Of a stretch of 64,000 nt of DNA, positions 33,484 through 43,787 are shown piece after piece. The stretch's first letter is position 1; each line of letters opens with the position of its first letter. Source of the stretch: Leptodontidium sp. MPI-SDFR-AT-0119. Its lineage: Eukaryota; Ascomycota; Leotiomycetes; Helotiales; Leptodontidiaceae. The translations under genes were made by a program, and so were the position numbers. The notes below the pieces were generated by a model. The model saw only the letters and a program-made list of their open reading frames with translations. It was not told where the DNA came from and ran no database searches. Location: NCBI GenBank assembly GCA_020726505.1, contig JAHLEZ010000009.1, positions 620,001-684,000 of the forward strand, written 5' to 3'.

Positions 33484-35908
33484 ATGACCCGTTTCCTAAC
33501 ACCCGCAAAGATTGGCCTTCTGGCACTAATCGAACTGTACACTGACGCCGTGGTGCCCAGCTCCTCTACTATCCCAATCCTCTCCTTCATAATCAATCAA
33601 CTACTGCCTTGTGCCTACAAGGCACAGCCACGAGAACCAAAGTCACTACAAACGCTACCCTTCATCCTGGATCTCGAATCCTTCGAAGCCCTCCTCACAA
33701 GCCACCCTGCAGCAGGTGGACTCCCAGGCCGTTCATTATGGGATCACTTCCTCCGGAAACTGTGGGAGATTGATAGTCTGGATGCTCTGCATGAGTTCTT
33801 TGCAACGCGGGGGAATCTTCTGGCCAGAAATCGAGAGGAGATCAAGAAAGATGGCGAGCTGGGAATCCCTCCTCCTTCCGATGACATGATCCTGCTCTCG
33901 CGGACGTCCCCACTTGGCAGCTTCATTCGCAGAGCAAAGGTGGAATACGAACGATTGAGGTTCAGCGATACCTTGTCGTTGTGGGTTGCGTTTGTGGAGT
34001 GGAGAGAAGAATCGAGGACATACTGGGCAAAAAGAAATGGTGGACTTGAGAGATGGGCTGGAGATAGAGTGTTGGCGGAAGGCCAGGAGGAGTGGGGACT
34101 GGAAGCAACAGAAATGCTGGAGCATATCACATACGGGGCATTGTCTACAGAGAATTCAAATCAAGGTGGGATTAGCACCGATGATGTTGAGAAATTGTTG
34201 GAATTCCAGGTTGAGCAGATGCAGAGTAAGTTTGTTAGCCCTTCTTGCAAGCTCCTCTCTAATAATGTCAGAACTTGGAAACAGGATACCCCACGAAGTC
34301 AAAGAACAGTTCAAGGCTGTGTTGGAGAAGAACATCATCATACCTAGCTTGTCCCATTATCTCAAGTAAGCTTTATGATCACACTGGCTTGAACTTCAAC
34401 TAATAGCACCCAGCTTTCTCGATGCATGGAGAGCCGGAGACTATCCTACATCGTTCGATAATCTACACCGGTACTTCGACTATACCATGCAAAACCGCGA
34501 CCGCCTCTTCTACCAATACGCTCTGATGAATCTGGCTGTTCTCCAAGCCGACTTTGGGTGCTTCGATGAAGCTGTGGCTGCTATGCTGGAAACAGTCTCA
34601 ACTGCTCGAGAAAATAAAGATATGGCTTGCCTTAACTTTGCTCTCAACTGGCTGTACCATTTCGGCAAGGCACACCCCAAAATCATGAAGGGGACAGATT
34701 CCACCAATATCCTGGGAGTCGAGAGAGAGGGACTTGCATTTCTCAGAATCAAGGCGAAGGAGACAGGCATGTGGACCCTCTGGAGCTCATCGTTGCTCAG
34801 CGAAGCTAAGCTAGGCATGTCAAACGGAGAAAGTGTGGCGACTGCTTTCGAGAACATCCTCAAGAGTTCACAGCTCATTGTGGAAAAGAACATGAAGAGC
34901 ATGATGGGTCCGCAGATGGCAATGCACTCTTCGCTATGGGGACGCTTGGGCGTGGCTCATCTGTCAAGACAATACTGCGATATATTTCTGACCTGCCATG
35001 CTCGCTACGCTCTGTTCGATGACACACTGAGGTTTACAACCAGGGTTGCACATCTACTCGCAGAGAGGGGTAGATACGACGAAGCTATGGAAAAGCTGGA
35101 AGGCTTGGATGAGAATTCTCTTCGGACCTGGAAATCCAACCAGTATTGGCTCAAGTATCGAGGTATCCTTCGGCTAAAGCGAGATCTACACAGAAACAAC
35201 CTGAGCGGTGCAGACCACCTCCTCTCACAGCTCACCCAGTGTAATAGCTCCGACACTGATACAGATCTTGCCTACGAAACCAATACCCTCCACATCGACT
35301 ACCTCATCCGACGTACGAATTACGGCCAGGCCCTAGCTAAGATCGAGCAGATGGCATCTGAGATGAAGGAGGAGGGAGATGACCTGAACCTGCGAATCAA
35401 GCTTCTCACCATGAAGGCATTACTACAAGATAAAGCCGGACGGCCTCAGAAAGGGTTCTCAATCGCAGTCAGAGCAGCAAGCATAGCATGGCGAGCACGA
35501 CTCATCCCGGCTCTCTGGGGCGCAATGGGAGCCATTGCCAATATCTTGACATCTTTGTCAGAATTCCAAGCTTCGTCCCAAATCCTGGTTGCGATTATCC
35601 CTCGAGCTCTCGAATACGAGAACTGCACACTGAACGCCCAACTATACTCCTTCCTCGTCGACGCATACATGGGACTGGCTGGACAAGCAGAGTCAGGAAG
35701 CCCGACGAGGAAAGAGAACCTCACGAGGTGCCTGCAGTTCATCGATCAGGCGTTTGACGAGTACTCGACCGTGGAGGATATCAAGGGACAGTGTGAGATA
35801 ATGGCGAAGAAAGCTACCATCATGAGGGTTGTTGGGGATAATGTTTTGGCGAATGACTATGCGAGTGCCTACCTTGACTTGAAGAAGGGGTTGTCCGTTG
35901 GAGCTTAG
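33484..35908 (+). CDS. APC5: anaphase-promoting complex subunit 5
   Basis: Three exons, 33484-34225, 34272-34365 and 34414-35908, join in frame to 776 aa, the usual size for fungal Apc5. The N-terminal part begins MTRFLTPAKIGLLALIELYT and contains the family's EFQVEQMQ; the middle has the conserved NFLDAWRAGDYPTSFDNLHR and FDYTMQNRDRLFYQYALMNLA. The rest is a TPR-like helical array (for example GCFDEAVAAMLETVSTAREN). Apc5 is a scaffold TPR subunit of the APC/C ubiquitin ligase in the nucleus, needed for mitotic exit. No disabling change. Its neighbours COX13 and APN2 form the conserved block that flanks MAT in many Pezizomycotina. Confidence 0.93.
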
Positions 35909-36758
35909 TAGTATGATACCCATGATTCGATGCATAGTAATGAAAGTATAAGACATGACTTCTGTTCTCGTTTGGTTGATGTTCATAGTGGGATGTCAAT
36001 TTAACACACGCATAGTGTATTCGCAGCTGGGCCTCTCCATAATTTCGTAGAGGGCGTTTTCTCCCACACGTTGCATATCTCTCAATATATCTTCAGTTCC
36101 CTAGATATCTTCCAAGTGAGTCAATTTCTTCTCACTTCTGAGCAGCAGCAAGTCTTCCTGAAACAAGGCTGAGTTCAACTTCTCATGCTGAGAAGGAACG
36201 GAAAGAGCATTTCACTTCGGGATACGATCTGTGAATATTTCTCTCTGGCTGTATTCATATACCTCTCCTTCCTCACATTCTCCAATGGCCCAACTGTCTT
36301 GTTTACTTCACTCGAGGCCTTCTCTTCTTGAAGGTCAGCAGCCTCGACGCTCTCCACTTGGCATACTCCTTCCTGTTTCTTCAATCTACTCTTCAACCTG
36401 GCGTGAGCTCCTGATGGAGTTCAGACACCATATCTGCCACTTCAATCTTCTCAATATTTTTCACAACTGTTCACCACTTCACTTCCCTCTCTTCGTCCCT
36501 CTCCAACAGCTCACTATTCCCCAACCCTCTCTGCTTCCCTCCTCCAACAAACCTACACCTCAAACAACACTCAACAAGGCCAGTTTGGTCACAAGGATTC
36601 ACAAGACTGCAAAACACCGATGTGGCTTCTAGTATTCCTAGGACTCAAGGAGAAATGTACAGTCTTGTCCGCCCGAACCTCGCCAGCAGCAACCTTCCCT
36701 TCCTTCACACATCCCCTCGACGCTCCTTCAAATCATCAACCCAATGCAATCCGAACCC
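35909..36758. other. region between APC5 and COX13 3' ends
   Basis: Convergent 3' ends. A pyrimidine-rich plus strand gives an open minus-strand frame at 36175-36396 (KKQEGVCQVESVEAADLQEE), without a recognised family. I do not call it a gene. Confidence 0.4.
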
Positions 36759-37476
36759 TTATTCGCTCTTCTTGTGGTAGTTGACCTTGTCGTTCCAGCT
36801 ATACGCTCAGTCAGCATCTGCATACGTTCATCCCCATTTCACCTTCCAAACGATCCATCAAACAACAGCTATCTCTGTCTCTCATCTCTCCAGGGCAAAC
36901 TTACAAGGCGGTCTAGAAGGCAAGTCAGCTAACAGTCACTTTTCCAACAGTATGTTCAGAGGAACTCACCTTATCTCCATCACCCCAGTAGAAGTTCTTG
37001 GTTCGGATGTTCTGGTACGGGTATTCGGGTCTCTCCTCCAAAGGCTCCATGTGCTCCCAGTGGGCCCAATGCTCATTCCACAAGACATACGCGTTGGCAC
37101 CGGCAATGAGCAGCGCTGGGATAGTCACGCTGCGAAGCACAAAAGGTCAGCATCTCTCCACTCTCGCAATCAAGGCTCAACCACTCCCCCCTCTCCGTCA
37201 AGGTATTCTCACTAGATAGACAACTTGCGCCACAAATCTGCGAACCAGTCAGCTTCCGTCTAACACTCCCCAATCTGCAGAGTACCTACCACTCGTAGCA
37301 GCAGCGTGGTCCTTCACAGCCTGTCTCTCGCGGTTGAAAGCGTTATCCTCGGCACCGTGGAAGGCAGAGCTCTCGGAGCTCGCAAATCGCCTCTGGAAGG
37401 GTGTTCGGACGGCTGGGGAGCGCAGCTGGGCAGCGAAGCGCTGGGAGGAGCGTAGCATTGTTCGTTGAGGGAACAT
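36759..37476 (-). CDS. COX13: cytochrome c oxidase subunit 6A (five exons, one of 8 nt)
   Basis: Exons 37290-37476, 37213-37237, 36970-37129, 36905-36912 and 36759-36798 total 420 nt and give 139 aa with all phases consistent. The N-terminus MFPQRTMLRSSQRFAAQLRS is a basic, Ser/Arg-rich mitochondrial presequence. The core DLWRKLSIYVTIPALLIAGA holds the single inner-membrane helix, followed by the family signature NAYVLWNEHWAHWEHMEP, EERPEYPYQNIRTKNFYWGD and the terminal KTAFWNDKVNYHKKSE. It is a nuclear-encoded regulatory subunit of respiratory complex IV. The 8-nt exon (accgcctt on the minus strand) supplies T-A and part of F and is needed to keep frame. Divergent from APN2 over a 301-bp promoter. 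Confidence 0.93.
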
Positions 37477-37777
37477 TTTCGTTGGTTGTTGGTGGTTCAA
37501 TTGCTCTTCTTGGGGATTCAATTGAGGGAGAAGTCGTACGTTTAACGTCGTTCCCGCAGCTTCGGATGCAGTTAGCGGATCTGCTGATTTTGGGATCACG
37601 TGGATGCAGATGACAACGTGAAGGAATCGTGATGAATGTTTGGTTTCAACGCGACGGACCGCGATAAGTTGTTCCAACTCTCTGTAGCTTGCGAGTTGGA
37701 GTGATTGAGTGGGCTATTGGTGCCGTGGAAGGGGGTGTCCTGAGAATCTAAGAGCTTCGAACAGCCAGTTCTTGAAT
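37477..37777. promoter_or_regulatory. COX13/APN2 bidirectional promoter
   Basis: 301 bp separate the COX13 ATG (37476, minus) from the APN2 ATG (37778, plus). Both promoters lie here. No TATA-like element or specific site can be assigned with confidence. Confidence 0.55.
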
Positions 37778-39972
37778 ATGGAGGAACAAGACCCGGAAAA
37801 GCGGGGTCTTCGAATTACAACTTGGAATGGTAAGTCTTCTAGAATAGATGGCGATCTGGAGAATGGGTTTGGGACTAATGTTGAGTAGTAAATGGAATCA
37901 GGTCAGATCTTACAACCTGGCTGCTGTGGAAGAAGCTGGGCATTGAAGATTCAGGGCTGACTTGAGCAGAAACCCATTTGGCTATCAGCCATGGCGTCAA
38001 GAAAGAACATATGCTGTAGGCTAAACCGCTTGGAAAACATATTGTGGGGATTTGTTCTGACTACTCTAGGCTATGTTTGATATTCTTGAGGCTGACATCG
38101 TTGTCATGCAAGAGACGAAGATTCAAAGGAAAGATCTCCAGGATGATATGGTTCTGGTCCCTGGGTGGGATGTCTTCTTCAGCCTTCCAAAGCACAAGAA
38201 AGGTATAATGATCTGGTAACCTCAACGGTTCATTAAGCTGAAAGTTTGTCACAGGATACTCAGGAGTTGCCATATACACACGAAATGCTGTTTGTGCTCC
38301 TATTCGTGCTGAGGAGGGCATCACAGGTGTTCTGACCCCTCCCAATTCCACCACAAGTTTCAACAATCTCCCAAAAGACCAGCAGATCGGTGGTTATCCA
38401 ACTCTCAGCCAGCTCTCTGACTGTGCCCTTGATGCTGCAACACTTGACTCTGAAGGCCGTTGTGTCGTCCTCGAATTCCCAGCGTTCGTCCTCATCGGCA
38501 CTTACTGTCCTGCAACCCGAGATGAGTCGAGAGACGAGTTCCGAATTGGCTTCTTGAATGCCTTGGATGCCCGTGTGCGTAACTTGGTGGCTGCTGGCAA
38601 GAGAGTATTTCTGACTGGCGACTTGAACATCATTCGAGAAGAGATGGATAGTGCGAAGGTCGAAGAGCACTTGCGGAAGCAAGGCATAACCCTCGAGGAA
38701 TACTTCTCCGCACCCTCAAGAAGAAGACTGAATCAACTCCTCGTCGGCGGCAAGGTCTATGGAGAGCGTGATGAGGGCAGGGAGAAACCCGTCATGTGGG
38801 ATATATGTCGGTCCTTCCATCCAACTCGCGCTGGGATGTTTACATGCTGGGAGCAGAAAATCAATGCTCGGCCTGGAAACTTTGGGTCTCGGATCGACTA
38901 CGTACTCTGCAGCCAGGAATGGAAGGATTGGTTCTGCGAGTCCAACATCCAAGAAGGTCTCATGGGCTCTGATCACTGTCCTGTGTATGCTATATTGAAG
39001 GAGAAGGTCGATATTGGTGGCGAAGAGGTGTATACGAGAGATATCATGAGCCCTGGGTTCTTTAAGGATGGCGTGAGACAGCGGGAATGGTCTGCGAAGG
39101 ATTTGCTCCCTATGTCTGCCAAACTCATCCCAGAGTTCGATCGTCGGCGCAGCATACGGGATATGTTTACCAAGAAGCCCTCGATGCCAACAGCTGAGAG
39201 CTCCATGTCCACTGTTCGAGAAGAAAGCCAAGATAAAGTCTCATTGCCGCAAAGAAGTGTTGTATTGAACGAGGAAGCCACAGAGACTCTCGAGAGCAAA
39301 CAAACTTCTGGCGGACTCGAAGTAAGCAGCTCACAGATATCAGATCTCTCGACCACAGCAGACCCCAAAGACCCGTCAGCTTCTTCTATGCCAAGTCCAG
39401 CAAAGCCTCCCAAACGACCCAACGAATCCTCCTCAATCAGACCCCAGAAACGAGGTAAATCTGGAGCTACATCCAAGTCAACAGGGAAAGGACCATCTGG
39501 GAAGGGACAGAGCAGCCTGATGGGATTCTTCAAACCCAAAACGCAGCAGACAGATAGCCAAGCTTCATCCACGCTCGATGCGGAATCCGATACCACCAGC
39601 CTCGCAGACAATGATGTCCCCTCCCAGTCGCCTACGCCAGCCCGGTCAGAAATAGAAGCAACCCCAGCATCGCAGAGTCTCGAGAGCGGGTCTCCCAGCA
39701 AGCCCTTCAATCTCGCCGAACAGAAAAGCGTCATCGACCCTATAGTCTCGAAGGAGAGCTGGTCGAAGCTCCTGGGGAAGCGGGTGGTACCTCGATGCGA
39801 ACACAATGAACCGTGCATCAGTCTTGTCACGAAGAAGCCCGGTCCCAACTGTGGCAGATCTTTCTACATGTGCCCACGGCCTATAGGTCCATCTGGACAG
39901 AAGGAGAAGAACTCTCAGTGGCGGTGTGGGACATTCATCTGGAGTAGCGATTGGACAGGGGATGGGAGTTGA
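37778..39972 (+). CDS. APN2: AP endonuclease 2 (class II, EEP fold, Zf-GRF)
   Basis: Five exons, 37778-37829, 37889-37901, 37970-38015, 38070-38202 and 38255-39972, join in frame to 632 aa; exon 2 is only 13 nt. Catalytic motifs of the exonuclease III family are present: LRITTWNVNGIR, VVMQETKIQ (metal Glu), FLTGDLNIIREEMDSA (Asp-Asn), RIDYVLCS and GSDHCPVYA (Asp-His). The C-terminal part has a PCNA-interacting PIP box QSSLMGFFKPK and a GRF zinc finger (PRCEHNEPC...GRSFYMCPRP...WRCGTFIW). Apn2 repairs abasic sites and 3' blocks in the nucleus. No damage seen. In many Pezizomycotina this gene borders the MAT locus on its downstream side. Confidence 0.95.
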
Positions 39973-40029
39973 GGGTGGGAAGGAGGATATATAAAGTCGG
40001 CTTCGGGCCTCAGCCGCTGTATCTAATCA

Positions 40030-40400
40030 AAGAGAAGTCTACATGGCTGCTTGTAAGATGACGCTCTACTTCGTACATGCTTCTAGGAGACATATGCTGA
40101 CCGGCTCTTCTTGCAGAAGCAATATACATGGCTAGATTTAGGTTTTAGGCTATCTACTTGAAGCGTCTTTGGAAGTCTGTAGAGATGCTTGTAAGATTAT
40201 GCTCTTCAATCCATGTCTTCAGGAGATACCTGCTGACCAGTTCTTCCTGTAGAAGTGCTTTGCGGGGTGGGCTTTGGGCTTCAAGCTATCTTTCTATGTA
40301 CTTGAAGCATATTTGGAGGTCTGCAGAGCTGTTTGTACGATGATGGTCTCCAATCCATACTTCCAGAAGATACAAGCTCACCAATTCTTCCCGCAGAAAC
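40030..40400. repeat. three imperfect tandem repeats, period about 140 bp
   Basis: Copies begin at about 40049 (gcttgtaagatgacgctct), 40187 (gcttgtaagattatgctctt) and 40329 (gtttgtacgatgatggtctc). Each contains a variant of ggagatacctgctgaccag and ttcttcctgtagaag. No convincing protein is encoded. They lie right after APN2. Confidence 0.75.
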
Positions 40401-40703
40401 ACATCTTCCTTTCCACCATCTCTTGATCGATCAGCTCCTCGCCATCTCTACAACGGGCATCATTGGGAAGGATTCTACGGAGGCAGAGGGAAAGGACACA
40501 GGAAAGCTGCTCAACTATGCTTGCGAGTACAAATGGATCACTGTTATACTAATGGAATCTATGCTGTGAGGGGAGGAACACTTCATGGAGGCAATCAAGG
40601 CAGGGAGGAATAACCACGAATAATGGAACACATTGTGACATCATCCTCCTCTGCAATCCAAATCCAAATCTATGCACTGGAACACTTGCAGGGAACTAGT
40701 TCA

Positions 40704-40853
40704 CATAACTTTAGATACCAGCAGAAGTATCATGATATTGATGCGCTGCATGTCGCTATCCATTGATGTGACATCAATTCATACATTGAGTGAAGCCCAT
40801 AATGTCGCCCAAAGGCTGCGACCCCGTCGTGCCTGCACCAAACATTCACGCAT
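40704..40853. repeat. dispersed 150-bp repeat, copy 1
   Basis: From cataactttagataccagca to cattcacgcat. It recurs in the same orientation at 49304-49461 with about ten substitutions, mostly transitions, and one 8-bp indel. Confidence 0.8.
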
Positions 40854-41090
40854 TCCCTGGGGGAAACCCAAAGAGCCAGTCAAGGAGTACGTCGAGCCAT
40901 GCACAATATCCAGTCCATTAGCTGATGCCTAATCTTATTCTGTTGGCAAATAATTGATTGGCAGTCGTTCGCCTCTACTGTTGGAGTTGATTTGAACTGG
41001 TGGGGTCAGTTCCAATCGTTCGAACCGCCCGCTGCTTCCGTTTGACCTGACGGCGCAATTTGAGCTCCTGGGAAGGAATGCGGCTCCGTT

Positions 41091-42202
41091 TTGCTAAGCG
41101 TGCGGCGCAGGTGCAAGAAGGTTGTCAGCAGGAGGGAGGCCAGAGATCAAGCTTGCCTGGAGGCACTTGCACGCTATGACGCTGCTGCCAGAATAAGGAA
41201 GGCTCAAGAAGCAGAGGACCGTAGGATGGCGAAGCTTAAAGAGGCCGAGCATAAAAGGGTGTTACGCAATCAGGAGAAGGAGTTGCGACAGGCCGAGAAG
41301 CTGGCCGAGAAGCAGGCTAAAAAGCAGAAACGCGAGTCTACTATCCAGGCCAAGAAGGCAGAGAGTGCCCTGCTTCGAGAACGGGTAGAAAGACAGAGGA
41401 GCGAGAGGTCTCTCGGAGTTGCTCATAGACAAGCTGTACAGGATCTAGAAGAGGGGGTTCGTCGTCGGGATCGGGAGACGCGGGATAAAGCTGGTAGACA
41501 AGCTCTCTAACGTCATAAAGCTGCCCTTAAGGCTTAGAAGGCCTAGCAGAAATCACTTACAAACGGACGTATTGTTACCTTTAATAGTGTCCTTCTATTT
41601 TTCCTAGATGAGGAGTACTAGTATATAAAGCAAACTTCGGTCGATTTTCTAAAAGAGATCACCTCCGATATCTAGATAAGGTGTATGAGGGATTACTAAA
41701 GGGCGATCTTAGATGCCTCGAGACGTTTGCCATGTGGAATTTGTGGGGGCTTGTTCTAAGAGGACGAGATGGTGAGCATTGACCTTCAAGCCGGTGACCT
41801 ACGGTACTTCCTCTAGAGAACGAAGACGGCCTCCGACTGTTGCGCCATTAAAGACGATCAGTTAGTCTATGTGCTACCTGTAGCTCGGCGATTGCCAAAC
41901 GGGCCATCCCTCCGCTTTCGGCTAGTAACTTTGTCAACTGCCTGTTCTGTTAAGACTACCCAGAGGCTCTGAAGAATCTCAATACTGTCGAAGAGGCTTT
42001 CATAGCACGGGCTTATGTTATTGGCATCTTCTTAAAACTCACTTCGGGTGCTAAAGGGGGGATTAGTTATAGGGGGAGTCGCGGTCATTCTGTCGCCGTG
42101 AGGCAGGATCCGAGTGAGCTCTTGAAGATCTTACCAACTGCGAGGTTACGAGATCATACGACGATCACCGTCAGTTGGGATCGTGGGACCCCCCCGTCCT
42201 GA
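41091..42202 (+). pseudogene. Helitron helicase N-terminal remnant (DUF6570-like) with coiled-coil lead-in
   Basis: The first 139 codons form a charged coiled coil (EAEDRRMAKLKEAEHKRVLR...) ending at 41510. Interrupted frames then show DEEY, PCGICGGLF-stop-EDEMVSIDLQAGDLRYFL, a one-base frame change, and ATCSSAIAKRAIPPLSASNF, NCLFC, ALKNLNTVEEAFIARAYVIG and RGSRGHSVAVRQDPSELLKI. The two CxxC pairs, IPPLS, EE-IAR and RGHxxAxxQDPxELL blocks are those of the DUF6570/Helitron-like N-terminal region found in fungal Helitron replicase-helicases. Several TAG/TAA stops and the shift make it dead. The Rep and helicase domains are not found downstream, so the copy is truncated. Confidence 0.75.
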
Positions 42203-43787
42203 CCAAAGCATCGCGTATGACGCAGAATATCTCGGAGACGAGAAAGAGATAGAATACACTGGGGAAGATTTCTTTTCATTGTGGGCAGAATAGTAATTTA
42301 TATACATCTAAACCCACTTTTCCCACCGCGTCCGGCGGTTCCATACTTCATATACTGCTCACGATATTTCCACAGTTCCCGCGGTTGACACAAGCGTGCA
42401 CTCTATGAGAGACGCCTTCAAGGAAAGCCCGCTAATTGGAACAAGACCTTATTGTTCGCAAGGGCGAAAGGTGGTTCGTAACCGCTTGTATAGGGGTAGC
42501 GAGGGCGACTAGGGAAGCGATGGAAAGGAAGTAGAGGAGATTGAGCTGTGAAATATTGTGAGCAATTCAACACATTCTTAAAGAGTTTGACTCGATTGGG
42601 TCGACATACTCTTGGACGTTAATGCCTTCAGGCTGAGATAGGCGATGATATTTCCAACTATCGTTGCTCCTACACTAGCCAGGCCCAGAGTTATGGCAAT
42701 GATGTCCACGGTTTCGAGAGCTGGGAGAGTATCAGAAGCCTATTCGATCTTGAAGGAGAAGCTTACGCATGTTTAATCATAGGATTTTGAGTTATCCCCA
42801 CATGATGGGAAGAGGTTTTGAACGTTGGCATCCGAGATAATATAGATGGGTGTCGAGAGCCGGAGTCTGAAGAAGAGGATTTTTCGGGAGTTCGCAAAGA
42901 GTAAACATGGTGGCCGTGGGAAGGGAAGAAGGCAATAGGACCTTTGGATGACCCAATCGGAGGATGAGATTTGGGGAAAGCATTGATGGTACCTTTGGAG
43001 TAAGACAAAAGAATGGAGTGAAAATGAATGAAGTCCACAAAGTCAATGCATCGTACTATTGTAGTCAACTTAACAGAGAGGATGTGTCCAGGAAGGAACA
43101 GAGGAAGATTTAAGGTTGTTGCTATGGATTGTATTGGTAGCTGGATGTTTGCTAATGCTGCATGGCCCCTTTTGTACCTTTCGTAGCTCGTGGTCCTGTC
43201 TGTCGGGCGAGACATTCCATGACCCCGTTGGCTTCGATGGATTGGCGGCACACCGTTTGTGGCATTATCATTCCAACTTTGAGTCTTCCGACCCTGACGA
43301 GCAGGGATGTTGCCACGAATGAGGATGAATCGTACCTTTGTAGCGTGGTGGATAAGCGGCATGGTTTGCACAGCCTTGCGTTCTGCCCTGTTGGTAAGGG
43401 AATGACGTCTCTCACCGCCCACGGCAAGTCCCGAAAATTCCCCTGTCGTGCTGCAACGTGGAGCGCCTCGCCTTGGGGGGAGTGCTTACAACCTTGCCAG
43501 CTTCACCTTCATCATTCAGGTCGGTGGTAGTTCCATAACAGTCCGTATTTTTCGAGGCGCTCAGTGGTGTTCTGGCCAGCTCTGGATCCTGGCGGCCGTT
43601 CCTTTGCATGTCCAAGGTCGACACACAGGCGCCACCAAACACTGCTGGCCCCTTTTGACTCTTATATGGTTCCCTCTCCTCCTCTTCCAACATCCTTTCG
43701 TGTTGACTAGTATTCCTCTCTCGCACAAAAGTATTTTGCTCTGAATTCATTTCGAAAATCTTCTGGTATCTCTCTCGCATTCTGACC
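42203..43787. other. gene-poor stretch with a possible small membrane exon
   Basis: On the minus strand 42578-42739 reads DIIAITLGLASVGATIVGNI..., an apparent membrane helix ending in a normal stop and preceded by an AG acceptor-like site, but no start exon could be joined to it. Open frames at 42763-43530 on both strands look like shadows. The last part is the presumed promoter of the Clr5 gene. Confidence 0.3.

Noticed and set aside
38973..39848. 291-codon minus-strand ORF
   Set aside because: It is antisense to the APN2 C-terminal exon, has no family motif and arises from codon bias of the real gene.
42763..43530. Long overlapping frames on both strands, considered as a lost MAT gene
   Set aside because: No alpha-box or HMG-box residues and no coherent exon structure.
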